NCBI GenBank assembly: GCA_937927235.1
Contig: CALBCM010000027.1
Location: forward strand, 62,001-126,000
Direction: 5' to 3'
Source of the DNA: an uncultured Johnsonella sp.
GTDB lineage: Bacteria; Bacillota; Clostridia; Lachnospirales; Lachnospiraceae
DNA: 64,000 nt
Part shown: positions 9,049 through 18,228 of the stretch, piece after piece
Layout of the letters: every line of letters starts with the position of its first letter
Numbering within the stretch: the first letter of the stretch is position 1
Notes under the pieces: generated by a model
The model's input: only the letters and a program-made list of their open reading frames with translations
Database searches by the model: none
Told to the model about the DNA's origin: nothing
Translations under genes and position numbers: made by a program

Positions 9049-9993
9049 TTATCTTCTGATTTTAATATATTCTGATTTTTTGAAAAAATAATTTCTGATT
9101 TTTTGTCTTAGCAGCTCTCTGCCTATAAACACAGCTTTTTCCTGTACCTCCTCATCAACTAAGAGTACGCTGTATCTTCCGCCTGCCAAATCAAACTGCA
9201 GATTTTGCTTTCCAGCTTTTATATCTCCTTTTGCTCTTACTATATCCCCAAATTCTCCTCTCAGCATTCTTTCAAGTATATTAATAAGCAGCTCCGGCGA
9301 GTCTAACCCCATATTCGCTATTGAAAGAGTTTCAAAATCCTCTGTATTGCTTAAATTTCCCGAATTTTTACCACCGTCCTTAATATAATTGCCGCTGTTA
9401 TCCTTTAAAAGCAACCCATCCCACCAGCTTTGCTCCATATTTGAATAATGCTCACTTACTATATCGGCTTCCCGGTTAATATTTTTTAAAAAAGCTGCGA
9501 GAGCTGATTTCTCAGCTGCCGCAGCCTCCTCTATTTTAGATATTACTATAGTTTTAGCAAATTTAATTTGATTAATATATAAATCTTTAAATTCATTAAA
9601 CTGATTTCTGAAGCTGTACCCGTCAACTATAGTAATAGGTGCAAGCAGAGCTATGCGTTCATATTCCACCCGACTTATATTTTCTATTATATTGCCAAGC
9701 CTGCCGACTCCGCTCGGCTCCACTATCAGATATTCAGGGTCAACCGCATTCGCTATAGTAAGTATTGAAGCCGCAAAATCTCCCTTTGTTGAACAACATA
9801 TACAGCCTTCTGTAAGCTCCCATATATTAATTTCTTTTTCTTCGGCATTATTCTTAAGTTTAGAGCCGTCTATACCTAAATCGCTGTATTCATTTTCAAG
9901 AATGGCAAATTCTCTTTTGCATCTCTTTACCATTTCTTTTATAAAAGTAGTTTTTCCTGCCCCTAAAAAACCTGATATAACAAGTATATTCAT
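9049..9993 (-). CDS. CobW/P47K family GTPase, candidate metallochaperone
   Basis: This G3E-family GTPase of about 314 residues has Walker A GFLGAGKTT near the N-terminus, the metal-binding CxCC-type motif GCICCS near residue 72, the Walker B-like EPSGVGRLG, and an ISKIEEA stretch in place of a canonical NKxD. The C-terminal half, with an internal Asn/Gly-rich insert and a GDIVRAKGDI stretch, resembles the CobW C-terminal domain. The family delivers or inserts zinc, cobalt or other metals into client proteins. The chosen ATG is at 9991-9993. A TTG at 10014, inside the previous gene, is the alternative; neither has a good ribosome-binding site, suggesting translational coupling to the zinc alcohol dehydrogenase just upstream. 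Confidence 0.85.
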   Translation of the reverse strand: MNILVISGFLGAGKTTFIKEMVKRCKREFAILENEYSDLGIDGSKLKNNAEEKEINIWELTEGCICCSTKGDFAASILTIANAVDPEYLIVEPSGVGRLGNIIENISRVEYERIALLAPITIVDGYSFRNQFNEFKDLYINQIKFAKTIVISKIEEAAAAEKSALAAFLKNINREADIVSEHYSNMEQSWWDGLLLKDNSGNYIKDGGKNSGNLSNTEDFETLSIANMGLDSPELLINILERMLRGEFGDIVRAKGDIKAGKQNLQFDLAGGRYSVLLVDEEVQEKAVFIGRELLRQKIRNYFFKKSEYIKIRR

Positions 9994-10000
9994 ATACTGA

Positions 10001-11065
10001 TTATTCTGCTGCAATCTTAACTACAGGTTTAATTAAATCAGCAGGCTTATCTCTCATCAGGAAAAGTGCTTCCTCAACATGCTCCCAACCATCAAATACA
10101 TGTGTGCTTAAAGGTGCAAGGTCAAGTCTTCCATTTGTAACAAGTGCCGACAGCTTCTCCATGCGAAGTCTTCCCCCGGGCATCAGACCTCCATTAATCC
10201 TTTTATGTCCCATGCCTACTCCCCATTCAACGCGAGGGATTTCTATCATATCACCTGAGCCGAGATAGTTTACGTTTCCTATTTTGCCTCCGGCTTTCAA
10301 GCATTTAACCGCCTCAGCAAAGGTTTCAACTCCACCTCCCGCTATAACAACCTTATCGACACCCTTTCCATCAGTCATATCAAGCACCTGCTTATAAATC
10401 GGACCGTCTTTATAGCTGATAAACTCCTGAGCGCCATATTTTTTTGCAGCTTCAACACATACCTTTCTTGTTCCTACTGCTATTATTCTTGAAGCTCCTC
10501 TGAGAGCTGCACCTGCCACTGACATAAGACCTACCGGACCTATACCGATTACAAGCACGGTATCTCCAAACTGCACATCAGCAAGCTCAACTCCGTGGAA
10601 GCCTGTGGGAACCATATCTGACAGCATGCATGCATCAACTATATTGATACTCTTTGGAAGGAGTGCAAGGTTGCCGTCTGCATCGTTTACGTGGAAAAAC
10701 TCTGAGAAAACTCCGTCTTTAAAGTTGGAGAATTTCCAGCCTGCAAGCATGCCGCCTGAATGCATAGAAAAGCCTGCCTGAGCCTCAAGAGAATTCCAGT
10801 CAGGTGTAATTGCCGGAACGAGAACTCTGTCACCCGGTTTAAAGTCCTTTACCATAGAGCCTACTTCCACTACTTCAGCACAGCCCTCATGTCCAAGTAT
10901 CATATTGTGGCGCTCTCCTATAGCCCCCTCCCATAATGTATGCACATCGGAAGTGCAAATAGCAATAGCAAGAGGTTTACAGATAGCATCCATTGGTCCG
11001 CATTCAGGACGTTCTTTCTCAATCCAGCCTGACTGACCAATCTTTAACATAGCATAACCTTTCAT
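10001..11065 (-). CDS. adh: NADP-dependent secondary (isopropanol) alcohol dehydrogenase
   Basis: The 354-residue zinc medium-chain dehydrogenase closely follows the Clostridium beijerinckii/Thermoanaerobacter secondary ADH pattern: MKGYAMLKIG, GWIEKERP, CTSDVHTLWEGA, MILGHEG, TPDWNSLEAQAGF, GMLAGWKFSNFKDG. The single catalytic zinc site is supplied by Cys in CTSD, His-Glu in GHEG and Asp in FHVNDAD. The cofactor loop VIGIGPVGLM followed by VGTRKV, then YKDG, fits NADP preference. The start at 11063-11065 is set by GAAAGGAGAT 7 nt upstream; the open frame continues 25 codons further but without support. It should interconvert ketones such as acetone and secondary alcohols in the cytosol. The CobW-like gene follows almost at once. 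Confidence 0.95.
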   Translation of the reverse strand: MKGYAMLKIGQSGWIEKERPECGPMDAICKPLAIAICTSDVHTLWEGAIGERHNMILGHEGCAEVVEVGSMVKDFKPGDRVLVPAITPDWNSLEAQAGFSMHSGGMLAGWKFSNFKDGVFSEFFHVNDADGNLALLPKSINIVDACMLSDMVPTGFHGVELADVQFGDTVLVIGIGPVGLMSVAGAALRGASRIIAVGTRKVCVEAAKKYGAQEFISYKDGPIYKQVLDMTDGKGVDKVVIAGGGVETFAEAVKCLKAGGKIGNVNYLGSGDMIEIPRVEWGVGMGHKRINGGLMPGGRLRMEKLSALVTNGRLDLAPLSTHVFDGWEHVEEALFLMRDKPADLIKPVVKIAAE

Positions 11066-11282
11066 TTTATATCTCCTTTCTATTTTTATGCAAAAAAACT
11101 CTTGTATTTGTATTATACCATAAACAATATGATAAATCACTATATTTTTAATGTATACATATTAAATTTTCTATCTTTTGATTATTAATTATCAATTATG
11201 CTATTTTATATTGTTTAATATTAATAAATATTACAACTGACAAATAAAATATACATCAAGTATTATAGTTTTATATACAATA

Positions 11283-11343
11283 AAAAAATCCCTGCAAAAA
11301 AGCCTGAATATCTTTAAAATATTGCTTTCTGCAGGAATTTTTT
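11283..11343 (-). terminator. Terminator after the large surface-protein gene
   Basis: The minus strand shows ATTCCTGCAGAAAGC pairing with GCTTTTTTGCAGGGAT, followed by seven T. It begins 15 nt past the stop of the 1569-residue gene. Confidence 0.8.
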
Positions 11344-11357
11344 AGTTTTAATAAGTA

Positions 11358-14300
11358 TTAATTTTCAGATTCTGCTACAAAATTATCAAATAATTCATCT
11401 ATATTTGATGAGCTGTCATCTGAACCTACTTCATTTGTTAAGTCATTTGTCTTTTTTTCTTCTAACGCTTCATTCTGAAATGCATCAGAAGAATTGGCAC
11501 TGCCAAACAGACTTGCATTAGCCGCTCCATTTAATACAAAAGCATTTTCATTTTCCGGAGATGACTGATTGCTGTCGCTGCTGTAGTGATAGGAAACTTC
11601 CGCAAAGCCCTCGGCATTTACCACTATGTCAACTGATGAAAGGTCCAGATCGTCTATCGGCAGCTTTATTGCCTTAGGAGTATTGTAAGCACCATCCTTT
11701 GCATAGCTGAACTCACCCTTTCTTGGAATGCTGCTGTCATATCTGTCGCCTTTGTATTCCTGTCCATTGACACTTACTTTTACTTTTTTCTTATCCTTTA
11801 AGAAATATTCAAGCTCTTTTCTGTCAACATCTCCAAATCTTACTTCAAGATACTGCTTTCCTAAATAATTTGTAATCAACTCAACTTCCTTAATCTCATA
11901 CTTCTTTTCAAACTCAAAGCTTAACTCAGCGTAGCCTTCTTTAGTTATACTAAGGGTATTAGTGGCTCTGTCAAAGCCGTCGGCAGTTAAGTAAAATTTA
12001 GTTTTTCCATTAGCCTTTTCAAGTGCAAAAGCCTGAGCGTCATTTCCGCTTACACTTGCTTTTTTGCTGTACTCAATCTCATTTACCTTTATAGTAAAAT
12101 TATTATCCTTTATATACTCCGCTACTTCCTCAGAATCAGCATCTTTAAATTCAATCTCATATCTTGCCGGCATCTTCGGATAATATGCACCGGCTACAAA
12201 CTTAAGAGCCTCAATTTCAGGAGCGGCTTTTTGCTGTGGCTGTTCAGGCGCAACAGAAGTGTTTTCTACAGTGAATACTAAATCCTCATAGCCCTCTACT
12301 TCTATTTTCACAGTGTTTTCCGCCTTTGTAAAAGCATCTGTTGAAAGCTTAAGATTTTTATATATAGCACGACCGCCTTCCGCTTCAGCTATCCAGTAAG
12401 CATTTCCTCTATATGAGTTTTCTTTATACTCAACATCGTTTACAAATACTTTTTTATTTTTAACTTTAAAATAGTTTACTATCTCATTGTCTGAAAGCCC
12501 TTCAAACTCCGCAAGATAATATTTTTCGCCAAGCCAATTACTCTTAAGCTCCACAGTTTTGAAAGCAGGGGCTTTTTTCTTTGCCGGAGTTTCGGGTTCT
12601 TCAGGAGTCTTGGGCTCTTCAGACTGAACGGCAGTATTTCTTATATTAAAGGTAAGTGTTTCATAACCTTCAGCTTCTACTCTTACAGTGTTCTCCGCCT
12701 TTGTAAACTCATCTGTTGAAAGCTGGAGATATTTATGTACACCGTTTCCGCCTTTCTCAGCTACGCTGTACACCTTTGGACCCCAAGTTCCTCTGCTGTA
12801 CTCCACATCGTTTACAAACACCTTGATATTTTTGCTTCTTAAATAAGCTTCTATTTCATTTTCTGCCAGTCCGTCAAACTCCACAAGATAATGCTTGGAG
12901 AACATACTTGAGATAAGCTCTGCACTCTTAAAAGTCGGTGCGGCTTTCTTTGCCGGAGTTTCAGGTTCTTCCGGAGTCTTAGGGTTTGTATTATCCTCAG
13001 CTGCACTGCTGATTTCAAAGCTAAGAGTTTTTACAGCATAGCCTTCTCCTGCTTTTACATAAACTGTATACTGACCTGGCTTATTAAATAAGCCTCCCTG
13101 GAGCACAAGGCTTCCGTCCTTTTTAAGATAGTTGTCCTGACCATAAAGTGCGCCCTCAGTTTCTGAAGTTACTTTTCTCTGATTTAATCCAGGTCCGTCA
13201 AGAGTTACTTCATAAACTGCTTTTAAGTAGCTTCCATGCTGCTCATCATTAACTTCAGAAGCAGCATTTATATACACGTCCTGACCTGTGTAATACTTAT
13301 GCTTATCCTCTCCCTCTTTGGCTTTAGGATTATCCTTAAGCTCAAATTTTACAGCTTCAAGCTCATTAGTTATAGTAAGTGTTACAGTATTAGCCTGATA
13401 ACCGTCTGCATCTATTCTTAAAGTATGCTTTCCTACCAGCTTCGGAAAATAGGAATTAAAGGCTGACGGATAGATAGTTAAGGTCTTCTTGTCTTCACTG
13501 ATGCTGTACTGCTTAAGATAAGAATCACTTCTTAATGCGGAGCTGTTTCCATCTACCACCAGAGATTTTATAGCTGCTATATAATCAGCATCCTGTGAGG
13601 TCAGTACAAAGTTCTGGCCCTTAACGGCAACAGTTCCTTCAAGTGCCGGTGATTCTTTTCCTATGGCATCACCTCTGTTTTTAAGCTCTCCAAGCAGACC
13701 GTCTTCAAGTACAGTTCTGTATTTAACTGCGGTATAGGTGCTGTCATTGCCCGTATTATTTGAAATATAAGCGGAAAAATCAGGCTCCTCTCCATTTAAT
13801 CTGCCATTTCTCACATAATTGAGATACTTATCAAAATCATATAATTTTCCAAAATCATCACCAACGAGCAGCGCAGGTTTTTGATTTATCAGCCATCTTC
13901 TTGCAACTGCTGTCGCATCCGGATTTCCGGGCTTTATATCATTAAGTATAAGTGCATTAATCAGTAAATCATGGTTAAAGAGATAATATCCGTTTACAGG
14001 ATTTACCAAAGCTTCCGTACCTGAGCTTATACCGCCCCCTGAGCTGTTGCTTCTTCTCCTTGCACTGCCGGTAGCACCTGAGATTGTATCTATTGCCGAG
14101 CTTTTAATAAGTGCATCTATATCATAGTCAGTATTGTACTCAGTAAGTGAAGCATCTGCCGCATCGGCAGGCACTGCATCTCCCTGTGCTACTTCAACCT
14201 TAGTTGATATCACACTGTAGCCCTCTGCATATATAGTCACGGTATAGATTCCGGCTTCATCAAGCAATACCGTCTTTTTCTTTTTATCCTGTCCGTAGAT

Positions 14301-16067
14301 ATGGAATAAATCTCCTATAAGAGAATATTCTTTAATATTTTCAAGGTCCTTTTCAGCTCCTGAAGGCTTGGTAAGCACTACTCTGGTAATAGGATTCTTA
14401 ATCGTATTTCCAAAGCTTCTTCCACTGTCACTGATTATATTAAAGAGTATGTCCTCTCCTGTTCTTGGACTTGAGGTAGAGCCTGAAAGCTGCATTCTAT
14501 AAACAGCAGCATCAATAAGATGCATAGGCACGCTGATTCCGCCATCCGCTGCACTTGATTCTATACTAAGATTATATTTTCCTCTTGTAGCCAGATTACT
14601 CTGAGGAAAGCTTAATTTAATCACACCGGTCTTTCCGTAAGCAGTGCTTACCTCCTTTGAGAAATTAAGCTCACTGTTTAAGTGCCAATACTGATAATCA
14701 AGAGCCTTTATATTGGTTATGCCGTTGAACCAGTCTTCCTGAGCCTTATTCTTAAGTGAAAACTTTATTTCTCCTGAGCCCCTGCCCATAGCATCAATTT
14801 TAATATCAGGTGAATAATATACTAATTCCTCTCCGCCTATAAGTACCTTTTCCTCCTTAGCTGTATCAAGGCTGAAAGTTGTTCTTGTCGGAGACTTTCT
14901 GATATTGCCGTTTTTATCATAATTATCAAGGTTATAATCAAAGGTTGAAATAGGTCCGTTTGAAAATACATATTTAGGAGCCTTATCCGGGCTTCCCGCC
15001 TCAGGTGATACAGCTGCCTCACCCTTATTTAAAACTGCAGTATCTTCAAGGTTATCTGATTTTCTTACCACCTTAATTCGCTTAGGCTCCTTCACTGTGC
15101 TTAACCACTTAACTATGGTGCCCTCTGTATCTACATTTGTTACCGCTGAGCTTATATCAGTGCCGTCAACATAGATATTATAATCCGAAGCCTTACCCTG
15201 ATTAAAAGCTATAGACACATATTTTATCCAGCCTATTTCTCTGGTAATAACTCTGGTAGCCTTTTTATCGAGCAGCTCTGCCTCCTTAATATCAGGAAGA
15301 ACTGGATTTTCGTCCTTTCCCTGATGATCAGGAACAGAGGGTTTGTTTTCATTCTCTGCCTGGTTCTCCGGCACAAAGGGTTTATTCTCTTCCGGCTGCT
15401 TCTCCGATACAGCCGGCTTATTTTCAGGCTTTACTTCATTTGATTTATTGGAAGTAGCCGAGCTGCTGCCTCCTGATTTTGCTGATGAACCGCCGCCTCT
15501 TGATGAACTGCCTCCGCCGCCACCTGATGAGCCGCTGCCCCCACCAGAACGTACTACAGCACTATTTCCAGCAGTTTGTCCCGTTTTTGCCGCTTCAGTC
15601 TTTTGAGGCGTAGATTTCACTCCTTTTTCTTTATCAAAAAGAGGCTTTTCCTCATCGTCTACCCACTGACCTTCAGCATTCACCTTATAGCCCTCAGGCT
15701 TTGCATTAGTAACAAGCTTTCCGCCTGCTCTGTCAAAAAAATAGCAGTAACCGTCTATCCACTGCCAGCCCGTCAGCATTTTTCCGGCAGTATCACCTTC
15801 CTCTGTATCAAGGAAATACCTTGAGCCATCAGGAGCGTCCAGCCACCCCTGTTTCATAGTGCCTGTAGCAGAGTCTATATAATACCATAAGCCATTGCTG
15901 CTAATCCAGCCCGAGCTTAGATTGCCGGACTCATTATAGTGCTTCCAGACACCATTTTCCTCTTTCCAGCCTGAAAGTGCAGCTGCATTTACACCTAAGC
16001 TCTGCGAGAGCATGCAAACAGAGGCGAGCACACAAACGGCTGATTTTCTAAATAACTTCTTTTTCAT
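11358..16067 (-). CDS. Large secreted surface protein with wall-binding repeats and HID/DUF1533-like repeats
   Basis: The 1569-residue protein has a signal peptide (MKKKLFRKSAVCVLASVCML, ending near residue 29). Residues 30-140 hold choline/glucan-binding-type repeats (GWISSNGLWYYID, GWQWIDGYCYFFD), which should hold it to the cell wall; no LPXTG anchor is present. A Gly/Ser-rich linker (about 170-205) and a Pro/Glu/Lys-rich linker (about 210-260) follow. The middle has beta-rich segments, some matching the DUF1533 pattern of the hemoglobin-interacting domain (strand, then NTLxIxxxGY). Residues 1039-1497 hold four tandem units of about 110 residues, each with a VFVNDVEY-like strand and ending ENTVxIEVEGYE or similar; the first two are joined by PKTPEEPETPAKK linkers. 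Ligand unknown: adhesion or heme/protein capture is possible but unproven. AGGAGG stands before the ATG, and a terminator follows. Confidence 0.88.
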   Translation of the reverse strand: MKKKLFRKSAVCVLASVCMLSQSLGVNAAALSGWKEENGVWKHYNESGNLSSGWISSNGLWYYIDSATGTMKQGWLDAPDGSRYFLDTEEGDTAGKMLTGWQWIDGYCYFFDRAGGKLVTNAKPEGYKVNAEGQWVDDEEKPLFDKEKGVKSTPQKTEAAKTGQTAGNSAVVRSGGGSGSSGGGGGSSSRGGGSSAKSGGSSSATSNKSNEVKPENKPAVSEKQPEENKPFVPENQAENENKPSVPDHQGKDENPVLPDIKEAELLDKKATRVITREIGWIKYVSIAFNQGKASDYNIYVDGTDISSAVTNVDTEGTIVKWLSTVKEPKRIKVVRKSDNLEDTAVLNKGEAAVSPEAGSPDKAPKYVFSNGPISTFDYNLDNYDKNGNIRKSPTRTTFSLDTAKEEKVLIGGEELVYYSPDIKIDAMGRGSGEIKFSLKNKAQEDWFNGITNIKALDYQYWHLNSELNFSKEVSTAYGKTGVIKLSFPQSNLATRGKYNLSIESSAADGGISVPMHLIDAAVYRMQLSGSTSSPRTGEDILFNIISDSGRSFGNTIKNPITRVVLTKPSGAEKDLENIKEYSLIGDLFHIYGQDKKKKTVLLDEAGIYTVTIYAEGYSVISTKVEVAQGDAVPADAADASLTEYNTDYDIDALIKSSAIDTISGATGSARRRSNSSGGGISSGTEALVNPVNGYYLFNHDLLINALILNDIKPGNPDATAVARRWLINQKPALLVGDDFGKLYDFDKYLNYVRNGRLNGEEPDFSAYISNNTGNDSTYTAVKYRTVLEDGLLGELKNRGDAIGKESPALEGTVAVKGQNFVLTSQDADYIAAIKSLVVDGNSSALRSDSYLKQYSISEDKKTLTIYPSAFNSYFPKLVGKHTLRIDADGYQANTVTLTITNELEAVKFELKDNPKAKEGEDKHKYYTGQDVYINAASEVNDEQHGSYLKAVYEVTLDGPGLNQRKVTSETEGALYGQDNYLKKDGSLVLQGGLFNKPGQYTVYVKAGEGYAVKTLSFEISSAAEDNTNPKTPEEPETPAKKAAPTFKSAELISSMFSKHYLVEFDGLAENEIEAYLRSKNIKVFVNDVEYSRGTWGPKVYSVAEKGGNGVHKYLQLSTDEFTKAENTVRVEAEGYETLTFNIRNTAVQSEEPKTPEEPETPAKKKAPAFKTVELKSNWLGEKYYLAEFEGLSDNEIVNYFKVKNKKVFVNDVEYKENSYRGNAYWIAEAEGGRAIYKNLKLSTDAFTKAENTVKIEVEGYEDLVFTVENTSVAPEQPQQKAAPEIEALKFVAGAYYPKMPARYEIEFKDADSEEVAEYIKDNNFTIKVNEIEYSKKASVSGNDAQAFALEKANGKTKFYLTADGFDRATNTLSITKEGYAELSFEFEKKYEIKEVELITNYLGKQYLEVRFGDVDRKELEYFLKDKKKVKVSVNGQEYKGDRYDSSIPRKGEFSYAKDGAYNTPKAIKLPIDDLDLSSVDIVVNAEGFAEVSYHYSSDSNQSSPENENAFVLNGAANASLFGSANSSDAFQNEALEEKKTNDLTNEVGSDDSSSNIDELFDNFVAESEN

Positions 16068-16211
16068 GAAATCCCTCCTAAGATTATTTTTTTTAATGAA
16101 GTCAACTTATTATTAAGCTTATACAGAACCTCCCCAACTGATACTATAAAAGCCTAGTTTTATAATTGCTTGATATGATAATATCAGATTACTATAGCCA
16201 TTTTCTTATTT

Positions 16212-16358
16212 GTAATGCGAAGATTCACAATCCACCTTGCTATTCGCTTATGAACCGCCACAAGTTGTTTCATACTCTCACTTAAAGCTTATACGCTTTT
16301 AAAGTGAGGGACCGCCTTCATCGGTTCAATATCACTCATAATTTTAAAAGGCATTACG
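16212..16358. repeat. Nested inverted-repeat element upstream of the surface-protein gene
   Basis: Several inverted pairs are nested or adjacent: GTAATGC (16212) with GCATTAC (16352), TGAACCG (16251) with CGGTTCA (16322), GCGAA with TTCGC on the left arm, and an inner CTCACTTAAAGC/GCTTTTAAAGTGAG hairpin (16277-16308). The inner hairpin and its flank resemble the hairpin at 63195-63231. It could be a miniature element, an IS200/IS605-type end or a structured RNA. Apart from this and the terminator at 16460, the 530-nt gap (16068-16598) holds no gene. Confidence 0.55.
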
Positions 16359-16459
16359 TAGTCTATGCTGTATTAGCGTACGCTAACACAAGAATCATAA
16401 TATATCAGCAAGTTAATAATTCTGTCAATATCTTTTATGTGTATTTATATTGTGTATAA

Positions 16460-16494
16460 AAAAAAGAACATACACTATATGCTGTCCTTTTTTT
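16460..16494 (-). terminator. A/T-flanked terminator after cdd
   Basis: AAAAAAGAACA pairs with TGTCCTTTTTT around a 12-nt loop, with one internal mismatch and long T-tracts on both strands. It lies about 105 nt beyond the cytidine deaminase stop. Confidence 0.65.
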
Positions 16495-16598
16495 ATAATT
16501 CCTATTCCATTAACAGTAAAATATAGCTGTATACATTGTAAGCTATTATACATATCACGAGCTCTGCTGTTGCAGCATTTTTCGGCACTGCCTATTAT

Positions 16599-17063
16599 TT
16601 ATCTGAGAGCATCAGGACCGAAGCCTTCAGGTAAAAGCTCTTTTAATCTATATTTTTTATAGTCTTCAGAGCTTTTTGCAATATAGATTATAAAATCCTC
16701 AGGACTGCAAAATTCACGCATAACCTGCCTGCAAACTCCGCAGGGAAAGATATAGCTGTCCACAGATCCCTCCTTGCCTCCACACACCGCTATAGCCTTA
16801 AATTCTCTTTCTCCTTCTGCTATCGCTGTAAAAAATGCACTTCTTTCGGCACAGTTGGTAGGAGTATAGGCGGCATTTTCAATATTTATGCCGGTATAGA
16901 TTTTTCCGCTTCTGCCCAACAGCGCGGCACCAACATGAAAATGAGAATATGGAGCATAAGCTCTAGGCAGCATTTTAAATGCAGCCTGAATAAGCTTATT
17001 AATTTCTTCAGCTTCTAATTCCCGTTCATTGCCTATATTCCGAGTTTCATTATTAAATATCAT
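16599..17063 (-). CDS. cdd: Cytidine deaminase
   Basis: The 154-residue enzyme of the zinc-dependent cytidine/deoxycytidine deaminase family works in pyrimidine salvage. Zinc ligands and the catalytic acid are visible as CAERSAFF (Cys-Ala-Glu) and PCGVCRQ (the two further Cys). The substrate region YAPYSHFHVGAAL and GINIENAAY are typical. The start at 17061-17063 is chosen because ACAGGAG stands 8 nt upstream. An ATG at 17081 is in frame but directly overlaps that ribosome-binding site. Length agrees with short tetrameric CDAs plus a 15-20 residue N-terminal extension. The coding region overlaps the GNAT gene by 11 nt, so the two are translationally coupled. Confidence 0.93.
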   Translation of the reverse strand: MIFNNETRNIGNERELEAEEINKLIQAAFKMLPRAYAPYSHFHVGAALLGRSGKIYTGINIENAAYTPTNCAERSAFFTAIAEGEREFKAIAVCGGKEGSVDSYIFPCGVCRQVMREFCSPEDFIIYIAKSSEDYKKYRLKELLPEGFGPDALR

Positions 17064-17850
17064 TATACAAGCTCCTGTCATCTATTTGAAATACTTTATA
17101 CTCCTTATCAAATATGTATCCAAGCTTTTTTGCCAGCTCCACCGACTGAAGATTTCCGGCATCCCAGTTCGGATATATTCCCTTATCCATGCAATCTAAG
17201 ATAAAGCTTGCCGCCGCTGCAAGTGCAAGTCCCTTACGCCTGTATTCTTTCTTAGTAGCAACGGTTACTTCCATCATTCCCTCTGAAAATCCATAAGCTG
17301 AACAGCCCGAAACCAGTTCGCTGCCTTTATATATTACATACCCCATACCATATTCAAGAAACTTGTTTTCATTTTCAAAATTAGCTACAAAATCATTACT
17401 CCAAGGCTCTTTTAATGCCGCCTTATAGCTATGTCTATCTATCCTCTCAATTTTCATGCCCGCAGGGATCTTCTTTATATATTCTTTTAACACTAATTTA
17501 TCAAAATTCTGTTCATCCTTTTTAATTGCATATCTGCTTATTTTGCGATAATTGCAGTCAAGATTTCCCTCAAGCCATAAATCCCATGATTCATTGGAAG
17601 GAGTAATATATGCATGATTGCATTCTTTTATAATGGTGGCACGCAAATCCATCATTCTTGCCCCCTTTGGTGCAAGCCCGAGCAAAAAAGCATAATTTCC
17701 AAGCTTTATTAAACAAAACTTTGGGTCATTAAGCTTTGCTACCCAAACTCTGCCCATTGAGCCTTCCATTGCTGAACGCACAAGCACATCTTTGCTGTCC
17801 TTGCATAGCGGAATCACAACATCTCTTTTGCTGTAACTTAGTTCAATCAT
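17053..17850 (-). CDS. GNAT family acetyltransferase (ZmaR-like)
   Basis: The 265-residue protein has a C-terminal GCN5-type acetyltransferase fold. The acetyl-CoA loop is EYRRKGLALAAAASF (near residue 215), followed by DAGNLQSVELAKKLGY. The N-terminal 140 residues carry no recognisable domain. The whole follows the 'GNAT acetyltransferase' family related to the zwittermicin resistance protein ZmaR. The substrate is unknown. The start has GGAGGG close upstream. It is the first gene of a two-gene unit with cytidine deaminase. Confidence 0.85.
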   Translation of the reverse strand: MIELSYSKRDVVIPLCKDSKDVLVRSAMEGSMGRVWVAKLNDPKFCLIKLGNYAFLLGLAPKGARMMDLRATIIKECNHAYITPSNESWDLWLEGNLDCNYRKISRYAIKKDEQNFDKLVLKEYIKKIPAGMKIERIDRHSYKAALKEPWSNDFVANFENENKFLEYGMGYVIYKGSELVSGCSAYGFSEGMMEVTVATKKEYRRKGLALAAAASFILDCMDKGIYPNWDAGNLQSVELAKKLGYIFDKEYKVFQIDDRSLYNDI

Positions 17851-18228
17851 ATATTTCCCTCCTAAGAAGTATTAAATAATATCTTTCAAAGTAAAAGACC
17901 CGGAAAGTCTTTAAAGCTGCCTCTGCAATCTTTAACAACAAAGGATTGCCAAGTCATTTTATTATACATAACATCTATGTATTTGTCTATAAATATAAAA
18001 GCAATTATTATTGAATATGTCAGATTTCCTGAATCATAATCATAAAACTTTAATAATAATTGTATATCTAATTCATAAATCCTGAAGTTATTGAAGCCAG
18101 GATATTATTATCTAATTCCTTCTCTGCCAAATACATAAATAGTACAATAAATTTTATTTTATTACAGTGGTTGCCGGCTTTATAATAATGTATAATATAA
18201 AACAGCTTTTTAAAAAGGAGGTTTTTGT
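17851..18228. other. Divergent promoter region, no gene seen
   Basis: This AT-rich gap lies between the minus-strand GNAT gene and the plus-strand PNPOx-fold gene. On the plus strand TTTATT, 17 nt, TATAAT (about 18157-18185) could be a promoter, and an AAAAAGGAGG site precedes the ATG at 18229. Nothing else was recognised. Confidence 0.4.

Noticed and set aside
8881..9075. 64-residue hydrophobic plus-strand frame
   Set aside because: AT-rich low-complexity translation with no ribosome-binding site; overlaps the cobW-like gene's 3' end.
11358..16067. LPXTG sortase anchor on the large surface protein
   Set aside because: The C-terminus is acidic (DELFDNFVAESEN), without LPXTG, hydrophobic span or basic tail.
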